From Erpobdella octoculata (Eukaryota > Annelida > Clitellata > Hirudinida > Erpobdellidae): DNA of 64,000 nucleotides. Of this stretch, positions 34,576 through 45,205 are shown piece after piece. Under the pieces are notes generated by a model. It saw only the letters and a program-made list of their open reading frames with translations, was not told the origin of the DNA and ran no database searches. Position numbers and translations under genes: made by a program. The stretch's first letter is position 1. The number at the start of each line of letters is the position of its first letter. The stretch spans positions 2,540,996-2,604,995 of the forward strand of contig OZ022241.1 of NCBI GenBank assembly GCA_963978895.1, given 5' to 3'.

Positions 34576-35414
34576 AGAAATGCCTAAGTTTGAAACATAA
34601 AAATAATGAGTGTGTTTGTTTGTTTGTTTGTTTGCTTATTGCATACGAACCTCAAGCAATCTAAGCAAAATTTGGCAAGGACGTAATTCTAACAGGGGAT
34701 AAAGTTTAGAGAGAGAGTTTCTCGACTTCGTAAGCGCTAAATCTATGGTTACGATGTGAGAAAGGTCTCTGAAACATCAGCATATATCTTCTCAAATTCT
34801 TCAGCTAATTTTATGCGTTTAACAGCTTCCACCGAAGTTTCAACAGCATTGGCAGCTGTCAAGTCAAGTGGCACTGGCTTGCAGTGCCTCGGACACAGCG
34901 TTAGATAACTTGAATAAGATCATTAAAAATGCGGTGCAAAGGCAAATTTTAAAGTTTTCACTCCTGACAGTAAACCCGAAGTCTACATCATTTGGATGTT
35001 GAATAAACTAATGATGGCCGGAGGCACCTGTGATCTGTTCTCAAATTTACACATCTAGCTGACGTCTTGTTGAGGATAGTGTTGTTGTAGACGACCTAGT
35101 TTTATAATTTCTTTAACACCGCCTTACTTCTTCTCTTCGTGGATATTTTTTACAAACTTTTATTTAGGTTACAATCTCTGTTTGTGTGTGTGTGTGGCTT
35201 TCTCTGTACGAAAATCTTGAAAGTAAAATTTAACCAGCTTTTTGACTAGCTAGAAAGCTGAAACTTTCAGCATAGGTTTATATTGGATGACAATACATGA
35301 TTCAATTAAAAAAATAAATAAAAAATTTAATTTAAACATCTTTCGTATTTCTAAATCGAATATAATTGAAATTAAAGTTTGTGGTAAAAAACTCGTTTTT
35401 TTCATTTACTTGTT
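34576..35414. other. Intergenic, nothing recognised
   Basis: AT-rich. A short TTTG microsatellite is at 34615-34635. No coding or structural signal seen. Confidence 0.4.
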
Positions 35415-35805
35415 AAATGCTTTTATTTAACTTCACTCGTTTCTCTGTTTGTTTGTTTGTCTGTGGTGATCAAATCTTAGTTAATTATTTTGGACCTCTG
35501 GCGACTTATAAATAAACATCCGTACTGTTTAATTATTTTGGACGTCTGGCGACTTATACGTAAACAACTTATTACAATCGCTAGATGGCAGTAATTAATT
35601 TGATTTGATTAATTTTAATTGATTTAAAGCCTAATTCATGTCGGAAACATTTAATTCATATATTGTCATCCAGAATGAATCTTTCCTGAAGGTTTTAGAG
35701 CTCTAGGTGGTCGAAAAGTGGGTGAATTTTTGTTTCTAAAATTTGATCACCACAGACAAACAAACAAACAAACTGAGAGACGAGTGAAGTTAAATAAAAG
35801 CATTT
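35415..35805. mobile_element. Non-autonomous DNA transposon with about 60-bp inverted repeats
   Basis: Left end AAATGCTTTTATTTAACTTC through TTTGTCTGTGGTGATCAAAT. Right end is the inverse (ATTTGATCACCACAGACAAA through AAATAAAAGCATTT). The interior has CGTACTGTTTAATTATTTTG twice. An incomplete relative lies at 37500-37740, and a degraded end near 41695. No transposase; superfamily unknown. Confidence 0.8.
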
Positions 35806-35819
35806 AAAATAAATACAAT

Positions 35820-36265
35820 TTAAGATCAGCAGATTTATTATCTTCATAAAAATGACACGAAAGATTCAAATTTGTATTTTTTTTATTTAAAATGAGTTTA
35901 TTATTATTTTATTAATTTTGATTAAACAAAAAAATTGAATTATTCTATGAAAAGAGAAATCATACAATTAATTTTTTAGTACCTTATTTTGTTAAACAAA
36001 AAACACCACTATCTGTACTGCACTTTGTCCATAAATAAAAATGTATATGCCTTCGGTGTAGGTCTCGTGATTGCTTCTCATGGTGACAGGGTGTGTAGTC
36101 TGAAATACTGGTGTAAAGGACTGTAAACTATAATAAAATAAAAAAATTTAATAAAAAAAATTTCCAGGATTTAGTTATATCATGAGCATCAACAGCTTGC
36201 AGAAACCGTGGGCATGGCCGTCATTTTTGGGTTAACTTAACAGGCCGTGCCAAGCCGAGGTTTTA
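35820..36265. repeat. Dispersed repeat E, copy 1 (partial)
   Basis: Shares TTATTATTTTATTAATTTTG, AAACACCACTATCTG, GGTGTAAAGGACT and AACTTAACAGGCCG in the same order with 51990-52520, and the first part with 48220-48470. Confidence 0.75.
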
Positions 36266-37499
36266 ATGCCAAGTACATTTGATTGAAAGCATGTTAAAGC
36301 GGGTGAAGTAAGTACAAACAAACAAATTTTTATGTAGCACCTTGGATTGGTTAACATTACTTAACATTGTTCCGATGCCTAATTGCCTGACGGCTATTTT
36401 GGGAAAGATTAGATCTTCTGGGTCGCGGCATTGTTATTAATAATATTTTTGTTAAAAGTAATACAACTTCAAAACTCGCAAATTAATTCCAACGAACGGA
36501 AATATAATATTGACTTCAGTGAAAATTTTGTTTTCATAATTAACCTAATTACTGCATGATATTAGCCAGTTAGCATCTTAGCGGTCGGTTAAGATAACAG
36601 CTTAAACCAGTTTTCATAAAAAGATTTAAAGAAATCATGTTCAAAAGATTGAAATTTTTAAAAAGTTAGATGTTTTCTGTTTACGTTATTTAAAAATAAA
36701 TTGAATAGAACCAAAAATATTTTCAGTAAAGAGATGTTTCTGTTTCAGATCATTATTCCATAAGTCATCATCATCATAATCTTTACAGCTATCCTTACCT
36801 ACCAATAGCATCACAATCATCGGTAAAAAAAAACATTCAATGGCTTTGCACATAAGTAAAAATTTATTCATCATCAACTTGTGGTCCTTAAAAATCAAAT
36901 TGTATGTGGAAGATTGGCATAAGGTTAGAAATCCTATTCATACATTAAATGTTGTATTCCTTGGGGTTGGGTTGGTGGTCAAGGGTTAATAAAATCCTTT
37001 ACAGGCATCAACGTTGAGTTAGCATCTGTAAATTGTAAGAATCAAAAACTGAATGTGTTTTGCAGTTTTTTATATTTTGATTAATTGAAAATAAATTAAC
37101 AAGTTTATAAAAACTAAGTTGTTGTTTTTTTTTCAGAAAAAAACGCAAAATTTAGTACAGTACATTATCCTAAACAAGTAAAGATAAAAAAGAAATTAAG
37201 AAAAAGCATTTATTTGCCTCTTTATCAGAGTCAACAAACTAACATTTTTGAATGTAAACAAAAGTTACGCTCAATCTTGTATATTGCTTATTTCTTTCAT
37301 ATGAAATCAAGATTCATAAATTTAACTCGACGTATGGATTAGTTGTTATCTAAAACACTTCATTCATATATTGTTATCGAGAATACAGCTATTCTGAAAG
37401 TTTCAAAGCTCTTTGTAGATGAATATTAGTCGAATTTGCATTTACCTGTAACGGTCAACTTGATTAATTTGATTTGATTAATTTTAATTGATTTAATTT
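36266..37499. other. Intergenic, nothing recognised
   Basis: No gene or clear repeat boundary seen; short frames are isolated and AT-driven. Confidence 0.4.
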
Positions 37500-37740
37500 T
37501 CGACTAATGCATAAACATCCGTACTGTTTAATTATTTTGGACCTCTGGCGACTTATACATAAACAACTTGATTAATTTGATTTGATTAATTTTAATTGAT
37601 TTAAGGCCTAATTCATGTCGGAAACATTCAATTCATGTATTGTCACTCAGAATAAAGCTTTCCTGAAGGTTTTAGAGCTTTAGGTGGTCGAAAAGTGGGG
37701 GAATTTTTGTTTCAAGATTTGATCACCACAGACAAACATC
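37500..37740. mobile_element. Second copy of the 35415-35805 element, incomplete
   Basis: Matches its right two-thirds (ACATCCGTACTGTTTAATTA, GACCTCTGGCGACTTATAC, GATTTGATCACCACAGACAA). The left inverted repeat is missing, and the right end runs into a CATCAT tract. Confidence 0.8.
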
Positions 37741-37825
37741 ATCATCATCATATCATCACAACCTTCAACCTCAAGATCATGGCTCTGATCATCACCCATC
37801 ATCATCATCATCATCATCATGACTG
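37738..37825. repeat. Interrupted ATC microsatellite
   Basis: Two short (CAT)n runs flanking TCACAACCTTCAACCTCAAG. Confidence 0.8.
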
Positions 37826-37955
37826 AATGAATGCTCTTGCGCTTTAATGTGCATGAATTAATTTTGTGATAGTGAAAGTATAAATTTATTTTGAAATTAA
37901 TATATCTAACTGGATAAAATAACAAATATATAAATGAGAAAAAAAGATAAAAAGA

Positions 37956-37959
<4 letters not shown>

Positions 37960-37996
<37 letters not shown>
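37960..37996. repeat. (AT)n microsatellite
   Basis: About 18 uninterrupted AT repeats. The next element (repeat B) has an AT run at the same place in its other copy at 41516. Confidence 0.9.
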
Positions 37997-37998
<2 letters not shown>

Positions 37999-38030
37999 TA
38001 ATTTTTTATGTATATTTTTATTATTTTTAC

Positions 38031-38135
38031 CCAATCTGGTTGATGAAAAAAATAACTGGCCAAGACACCTCCGAGAAGATGCCTGCAAAGAACTTATATT
38101 TATGTCGACTTTCAATGTTTCAAGCGGTATCTTTG
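38031..38135. repeat. Dispersed repeat B, copy 1
   Basis: CCCAATCTGGTTGATGAAAA, CCTCCGAGAAGATGCC and TTTCAAGCGGT. The best match is 41530-41630; shorter diverged relatives are near 39478-39530 and 41070-41110. Confidence 0.8.
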
Positions 38136-38643
38136 TGATGGGTTCTGTTGGTCCATATACTTTCAACAGTATTGCTTGCTGTTCCGAATCGGACTAACAA
38201 CGTGCAATGAAATCGGTTCTAGTTTATTCTCAAAGTTCCAAATCGTTTACACTTCTTAAGATATTATGCGGTTCAATGACTGAAAGAGTTTATATAAAAA
38301 AACAACCATCTCACGGTTTTATTTTCATTTATGGAAAAATTGAATATCAAACTGCGTCAATACAGTTGAAGAAACACTTTTAAATCATCTAAAAGTATGT
38401 CAGTGAAATTAGAATAAATAAATGTAAAATTAATTACTTAAAGTATAAATAATTTACAAGTAGATCTATGAATTCATGCATAGGTACATGATATTACAAC
38501 ACCACGTACCTGTTTAAGGCATACGTAGTCATACATGCAATTAGTTTGTCGGCTCTAGGTAAAGGTAAATTCATCAAAAGTTACTTAATCAAGATTTGTT
38601 CATTTTTTTTGAAGTTTAAATAAATATTGCAAAGAAATGCAGC

Positions 38644-38793
38644 TTAATCGACAGAAGCCTTCCCTTGTACAGCAACCACTTGCTCATATAACAAATTGCG
38701 GGCGTAATTTCTTCTATCGTTATCATCGAGCTGATGCACCCATCCGATTTCATTACCAGTTTCTTCATAATTTAACTCTTTATTAACTTCCAT
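38644..38793 (-). CDS. Unidentified 49-aa open frame
   Basis: ATG-to-stop frame on the minus strand with balanced, non-repetitive composition: acidic start MEVNKELNYEETGNEIGWVH, then a helix-prone NDRRNYARNLLYEQVV segment. It is not low-complexity and lies just before repeat D. It may be an orphan exon, a fragment of a mobile element, or chance. No family recognised and no splice-linked partner found. Confidence 0.25.
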   Translation of the reverse strand: MEVNKELNYEETGNEIGWVHQLDDNDRRNYARNLLYEQVVAVQGKASVD

Positions 38794-38867
38794 GATCCCA
38801 AAACACGATCTGTGAACTCGCAAACGTTTCCGAAAGAGTAAACGATAATAAAAAGGATTTTTTTTTA

Positions 38868-39010
38868 TAGTAGTTTATAGTCCTTTACACCAGGTGTTTT
38901 AAGACTGAAATGGCTGTATGTAAGAAGCACCTAAGTACTTCCTGTCGTGGATCATAATTTGATCTTTTTAACTTTTCCCTCCTCCTTTCTCCTTTATAAT
39001 AAAAAGTAAG
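38868..39010 (-). repeat. Dispersed repeat D, copy on minus strand
   Basis: On the minus strand the order is GGAGGAGGGAAAAGTTAAAA, GATCAAATTATGATCCACGA, CAGGAAGTACTTAGGTGCTT, then CACCTGGTGTAAAGGACTAT. Other copies: 46960-47120 (+), 52245-52400 (+), 53955-54065 (-), 54112-54290 (-), with tail fragments at 28255 and 36110. It looks SINE-like, but no A/B box is clear. Confidence 0.8.
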
Positions 39011-39134
39011 TTTGTTTACCCTGATATGGCGTGTTGTTAAAATGAACGCGATCATGAATCCAGTGACACACTTTGCTCCTATTGGTCCAGACTTGCGCCA
39101 TCTTAACGCTTGATCCAATGCTCGAAAATAAAAA

Positions 39135-39293
39135 GTAACAATTTTTAAAAATCCGTTACTGTTACTTTAAAAAAGTAATTTGTTACTGTTACTTTGTTAC
39201 AATTTTGAAAAGTATCTGTTACGTTACTTGTTACTGAAAAAAGTAATTTGTTACTGTAATTCCGTTACTTGTAATTTGTTACTACCCATCACT
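39135..39293 (-). mobile_element. Terminal segment of a hAT-type element
   Basis: Read on minus, it begins CAGTGATGGGTAGTAACAAA and continues with many GTAAC/GTTAC units (AAGTAACGGAATTACAGTAA). This is the terminal pattern of a widespread animal hAT group. Only one end is recognised, with no transposase. Confidence 0.55.
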
Positions 39294-41069
39294 GCATATA
39301 CATTATTTTATTTAGAAACAAATCTTTTTATCTAAAAAAAAATTATTTTAATTTAGAAACAAATCTAAAATATAAGAAATGTGTACAAAAATGTTTTTTT
39401 TTCTGGTTCTGCAATTAATTTTTCGAGACTGAAGATTTAGTTTTTACAAAAAAAAAAGCAAACAAACAAAAAAGTATCACGACACCTCTGAAAAATGTCG
39501 GTCAAGCATTTATATTCTTGTCAAACCTCTGTTGTCCGAGCTCGGTTTTTTTGTGATTCAATGCACTAATACCTGTCCTGTGTATAATAGGCATATTTAT
39601 TAACGGATAATTTATGTAGGGCAGTACAATAAAATTGTCAACACAAGAGCGTCATTCAAAGCGTCAAAAACCTCGGATAAACACAAAAAAAATTGTTTAG
39701 TTGTATGACTGAATAAAGAGATGGGTTTTAAGAACTTTTTTAAAAGACTCAACAGAACAAAATAAACGAATATATAATATAAATAGATGGTAAACTGATC
39801 TAGCTTGGTAAAAGTGTTTGTAAAATTGTTATTACTAGGTTGCTTTAATAACGGATTGCTTTAATTTGAATAAACTGGTGAAACGAGCTATACGTGTAAA
39901 CAACGTTTAGGGCCTTCTTAGAGCTGAACCTTTTGCGAGAAATTCCATAAGAAACGTTATTGTGCCATATATTATAATGACATTCTTTGTTGATCTGCAT
40001 GTCTACTTTTTTAAAAATAGAATACATAGTTTTCCACAACTTGTTGTTTAAGACTGAAATAGCTATAAGTAAGAAATAAATATGTAGTTTTTGTTTAAAA
40101 CTCTAAATCGAAACGTTCTCATAATGCATTACTATTACCTCGTTTTACAAGATTGTTGATCTTTTTTTGTCAATCAGGATCGGCTATAACGTTGTTCGAT
40201 TGTCTTTCATGTTCTTTGATATTATCGGCACTCATCATTCACTCTGAGAGCCAGTTTTTAGACGACGCAGGGTAACATTTTTGATGGCTGAAAATAGAAA
40301 AACCAGTTTTGCTTGGTTTTTATGGCGCAATTCAAAATGTTCATATGGATCAGAGTTTGTAAAATGATGCACCGACCCAACAATCGCATCACGGAAACCA
40401 CTCTAATCCGGTCTTTTCCAGTTTCTGACATTTTGTTTAGGTTTTATTACAACGTGTTTTGTGTTGCTTTTAGCCGTGTGAAAAAGTGCAATTATTTTTT
40501 TCCCCTGCTACATCTACGCGGTAATGTACTTTTGCAGGAAAATACTGTGAAGGAAGTCATCAATGAGTTTAATGTTGAAGGTCACAGATTGAAGATTACT
40601 AAATTTGTTTTTTCAGTTATTTTATGTGTTATGTGTTCATATGTCATTAATAATAGACAATGTGTTTTTTTTAAATTAAAACAAAGTTAACTATACAAAT
40701 TTTTACATACGCGTATGTGACAAGAAATATTCCTGTTTTTATAGTATTATTATAGCATGGAATTATTATTATTTTATTCGTTAACTAAACAAACCTGGCG
40801 AAACGCAAAAAATGTCACGATGCTTACAAACAATTAGCGTGACACTAAAAGAATGAAAAGTTTTTAAAAGCGTAATAATAAAACAATGATAGTGACGACC
40901 AGGACGATGATTTTATAATATAAAGCCATAGAAGTTTCAGACATTGTTATATAAATATATACTATTTAAATGATAAGGTTCTAGTTTTTTACCTATACAG
41001 GCTCGGTTAAGTTTTAAAGTCCAAGATTTATTACAAACTTTTTCTATATATGTATCTATAAAAATTCTT
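39294..41069. other. Intergenic, no gene seen
   Basis: Apart from a short relative of repeat B near 39478, nothing distinctive. The 125-aa frame at 40313 lacks recognisable domains. Confidence 0.4.
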
Positions 41070-41529
41070 AGTAAGACACCTCCGCGAAGATGTCAGTAAA
41101 GTATTTATATTCTTGTCAAAATTCGGAATCTGTAGTGTTTGCCGTTATTGTTTATTATATTGTTCGAAGGAATTCGTGTATCATCGAAGTTTGACAGCAC
41201 TTCGATATTATTTAAACAGCAGGCACCTTTTTACGGCAAATAAAAACAGCCAAAACGACTCTCCGTTATCAAAACAAGACTGGCTTCAAGATAAACGAAT
41301 TTTTAATAACATTTTCAAACATTTGAATAACATAATTTTATATTTGGTCATTGTTCTAAATGTTTTAAATTTAAAAAAATAGAACAATTTATACATTGCC
41401 ATACAGTTTTCCACTTATTCATGTGTATGATTTTACATTTTAAGTAAACTTTTATTGTGCGATTAATCGCGTTATTAATTCCGATTAAATTTTTTTTAAT
41501 TGCATGCTAGCCCTTATATATATATATAT

Positions 41530-41630
41530 ACCCAATCTGGTTGATGAAAAAAAACTTACAAGACGCCTCCGAGAAGATGCCAGCAAAGAACTTATATTTG
41601 TGTCGACCTTCGATATTTCAAGCGGTTAAG
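41530..41630. repeat. Dispersed repeat B, copy 2
   Basis: Preceded by a TA run at 41514-41530 and matching 38031-38135 (GGTTGATGAAAAAAAACTTA, CGCCTCCGAGAAGATGCCAG). Confidence 0.8.
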
Positions 41631-41943
41631 ACCTGTAACGGTATTGCACCAACACCCCCTCAACGACTATTCTTGCCACCACCACTACATCTTTTTTTAC
41701 ACACTTTTACTTAACTTGACTTCTTTCTCTGTCTGTCTGTCGTCAAATTTTGCAATCGATTTCAAACTAAATTCCCGATGAGCTAGAGACTTAAAAATTT
41801 AAACATACCTCCGAACTGATTAACAATGCATTCTATCAAATATTCGGATCGATTGGACAAAATTTAATTGAATAATTATTTGTGATATTTTCGTCGAACT
41901 ATTTATTGTCTATGCTAATATGCTCGTTGTTTATGTAACATAT

Positions 41944-42135
41944 TGTTACGATATCACCAAATCGTATACCGGGCTCAATAGAATGGTTTTGATGTTTTAT
42001 TGGAAAATAATAAATGAAGCTTTGTTACGGCTAGTTATACCTTCTGGTTTAATAATAATGTCCATAATAGTTATTCGAAGTCCTTTAACGTCTATCAATG
42101 GGAAAACCTATTGTAAAAACAGCGATTTTACATTA
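41944..42135 (-). repeat. 3' LTR of the pol-less element
   Basis: On plus begins TGTTACGATATCACCAAATC and ends GCGATTTTACATTA. The same 192 bp recurs at the other end. Confidence 0.92.
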
Positions 42136-42152
42136 TTACCCCCTTCTTAATT
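42136..42152 (-). other. Polypurine tract of the LTR element
   Basis: On the minus strand AATTAAGAAGGGGGTAA lies directly before the 3' LTR, the expected site for plus-strand priming. Confidence 0.7.
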
Positions 42153-42179
42153 CTGTTCGTCCCGAACAGCATATCGCTT

Positions 42180-43704
42180 TTAAGAAATGCGACTCGGCCA
42201 CGAACACCAAAATACCTTGATCTTTACTCGTGGCTTTGACCGCAATTCGCAAACAACATGGTCAAGTCTCTTGACCGTTTGACACAGTTTCTTCCAGTCC
42301 TTCTTTGGCTCATCAACAGAGTCTTTCTTTGGCTCATCGTCGCCATTTTTGCACGGTTCATCACAGCCTTTTTTGTATGCCTCGTCCTGAACATCTTTGC
42401 ACGGTTTATCGGAATTGTCTGCTTTTTCTTCTTCCTTCACATCCTTTAGATCTTTCTCAAGAAACTCTTCAAAAGGTTTTTCGAAAACACGTCGTTCCAT
42501 AAATCCAATAAATCCCTTCATCAAACTGTTATTTGATTTTACAATGACTCTTAGTCTATCTGATCTAGAATCTTCTGTGGATTCATCTGATTTAAAACCC
42601 TCGGTACCGTTCTCTGTTCTTGTCTCATTTTTTCCAGAGTTTTTGCTTGCTGCATTGCTATTGTTGTTTTGGAGAAGTTCATCGTCGTCATGTTTGTTTT
42701 CTTCCAAGCTACAATCGAACGTTTTCTTTTCACATTCCGACTCGGCTCTCTCATCGGTGTCAACTTTCGTATCGTCCAGCGGATCTTTCTTCAAATTATC
42801 GCCATCGTCTCTCAGATCAGTGTCTTCTTTTCTTGTCAAGTTAACTTTGACGTATTTTTCTATTGGAGTTTCGTCCGTTACTAAATCCTCGGTTGCTTCA
42901 TCCGAGTCAGATTCTTCACTAAAATCTGACCCTGAATATTCGGTGCCGTCGTCTGTTATGGAGGCTTCTGTTTCAGAACCGTCGCTGTATGGGTGAAAGC
43001 CATAGTTGTTATTGCCATTATTATAATCATCATCGTCAACTTTCATCCTCATCGTTTTGCATTTCGTTTTCAACATTCTTCTCATCTTCTTTAGTTTGGT
43101 TTTTGACGTCCAAACCGACTGTATCACTGTCACCATCTTTGCATGGTTCATCTTGAGCATCTTTGCAAGGTTCCTTATCATGACCGTCTTTGACAGGCTC
43201 ATCATCATGACCCACCTGACTTGTGCAGTCTGTACGGCCGTCAGCCGTCACATGCTCTGAGACACAGCTGGTGGACTCCAGTTCAAATTGGGTTTCGCCG
43301 CAGCAACCCACATCACCAGCAGCCCGCTGGTCCAGAACCGTGTCCACCACTGCCTCAGCCAACCCTGCGACCAAACTCTCAACAGTTGTACCGGCTGCTG
43401 CCACTTTGTTTCCGTGGCCAAGAATCATTCCTTCTCCTGTCTTCTTCTGTGCTGCCATGTTTTCTTTCGCTCGTTGTCTTTCTTCCTCCAACAATTTGTT
43501 TTTTAATTTCCTTCGCTTGACCACAGCTTCCTCGTCAATGTCGAATAGATATTCGTCGTCGTCAGGCCCATAGCCCTCATTCACTAACGCGGCTAAGAGG
43601 CGTTCCATAAGTTCGTCCTTTTTACCTGTATCACTCAGGCCACGTTTCTCCAGCTCGTCTTTCATTTCACTCGCCCAAAGCTCATCCAATGATTTCAAAA
43701 CCAT
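42180..43704 (-). pseudogene. SAP-domain acidic protein frame of the LTR element, broken by a +1 shift
   Basis: The first frame (43704-43036) starts about 25 bp after the 5' LTR with a SAP-like motif, LWASEMKDELEKRGLSDTGK followed by KDELMERLLAAL, a DNA-binding helix pair also known from nuclear proteins and some retroelement products. It then turns acidic, with repeats of the type DEPCKDG. It stops at 43036, and an acidic frame one base further on continues to 42180 (from about 43040), ending with more of the same repeats (DEPCKNG, DEPKKD). The shared repeat in both frames argues for one original protein of about 500 aa. The break may be a single-base change or a frameshift site; neither is proven. 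No zinc knuckle, protease or capsid motif is seen, so calling it a Gag is inference; it could be a captured host sequence. Confidence 0.7.
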
Positions 43705-43711
43705 TCTTGTA

Positions 43712-43729
43712 TCCCAATTCTGACACCAA
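43712..43729 (-). other. Primer-binding site, tRNA-Leu-like
   Basis: Minus-strand TGGTGTCAGAATTGGGAT directly follows the 5' LTR. It is close to the TGGTGTCAGAAGTGGGA site that several animal Ty3/Gypsy elements use with tRNA-Leu. Confidence 0.75.
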
Positions 43730-43921
43730 TGTTACGATATCACCAAATCGTATACCGGGCTCAATAGAATGGTTTTGATGTTTTATTGGAAAATAATAAA
43801 TGAAGCTTTGTTACGGCTAGTTATACCTTCTGGTTTAATAATAATGTCCATAATAGTTATTCGAAGTCCTTTAACGTCTATCAATGGGAAAACCTATTGT
43901 AAAAACAGCGATTTTACATTA
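43730..43921 (-). repeat. 5' LTR of the pol-less element
   Basis: Identical on reading to 41944-42135. In minus orientation it would carry the promoter for the SAP-domain frame. Confidence 0.92.
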
Positions 43922-44126
43922 ATATATAATTTTCGGATCGATTGGACAGCATCAACGTCCAGAGGATGTCAAATGATCACTTAAATAGTGTAAAAATATA
44001 AAAGAGTGTTTTTAAAAAACTTTGTTTTTTGCTTCACTTGTTTAAAAACTAGCAACTCAACCACATTTCCTACCACAGCCAATACAAATTTATTGCTCCA
44101 CCTTATTCACAGTGGATATCACAACC

Positions 44127-44353
44127 CAAGGATATCTTGATATAACAACTGGATCCACAACCTACTCTAGTAGGCCTATTGTTTTATCGCTTCTTATAAC
44201 ATAATTATAAATTAATTGATGTAACAAACTACCAAAGCATAGTAGTTATATCATATTTCTAAAAATTTTGATTTAACTATGACGTAATTGGCTGAACTGT
44301 CTAGGCCTACTAGAGTAGGTTGTGGATCCAGTTGTTATATCAAGATATCTTTG
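44127..44353. mobile_element. hAT-type MITE, copy 2
   Basis: Same family as 10801-11040. The inverted repeats (CAAGGATATCTTGATATAAC ...) extend through GGATCCACAACCTACTCTAG. It is flanked by CACAACC on both sides, a 7-bp match that would be an 8-bp TSD after loss of one base. Confidence 0.88.
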
Positions 44354-44752
44354 CACAACCACCCACACCATCGTCACCATCACGAAATTTAAGCGAGTTT
44401 TTTTTTAGATCTCATTTAAAGGCTACTTTGGAAGGTCGGAATCGCATTTATCATTGGCTCTTTTCATCTCGTATTCGACATTAACACACTCACGTTGCAC
44501 AAAGACGGGATTTTAATGAAGATGAAGATAAAACTTTTTTTTTGCTTCTTTCAATAGCCACAACACATTTTTATCGTTTATTTAAACTATTTGATCGCTA
44601 GGTCAACGAACCTCAAAGAAAAATGATTTATAATAAATGCCAATATAAATACGCATCTAACGTTTTACATGGCAATCAATTTTTATTACTTACATTAAAA
44701 TAAAATCTATGAAATACATTTTCAACAAACGAGACCTTTCAAATTTTTTTTT

Positions 44753-45205
<453 letters not shown>

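Larger units (their letters stand above)
41944..43921 (-). mobile_element. Complete, pol-less LTR retrotransposon
   Basis: Minus-strand element of about 1,978 bp. Two 192-bp direct repeats (41944-42135 and 43730-43921) look identical and enclose 1,594 bp. The flanks carry a 4-bp ATAT duplication (41940-41943, 43922-43925). A primer-binding site follows the 5' LTR and a polypurine tract precedes the 3' LTR. The interior has only the SAP-domain frame; protease, reverse transcriptase, RNase H and integrase are absent and there is no room for them. It must be moved by enzymes supplied in trans. Confidence 0.88.

Noticed and set aside
40313..40690. 125-aa plus-strand frame
   Set aside because: No domain, no splice partner, composition typical of AT-rich noncoding DNA.
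42397..42996. 199-aa plus-strand Ser-rich frame
   Set aside because: Antisense shadow of the acidic SAP-element frame; its Ser/Phe richness mirrors GAA/GAT codons.
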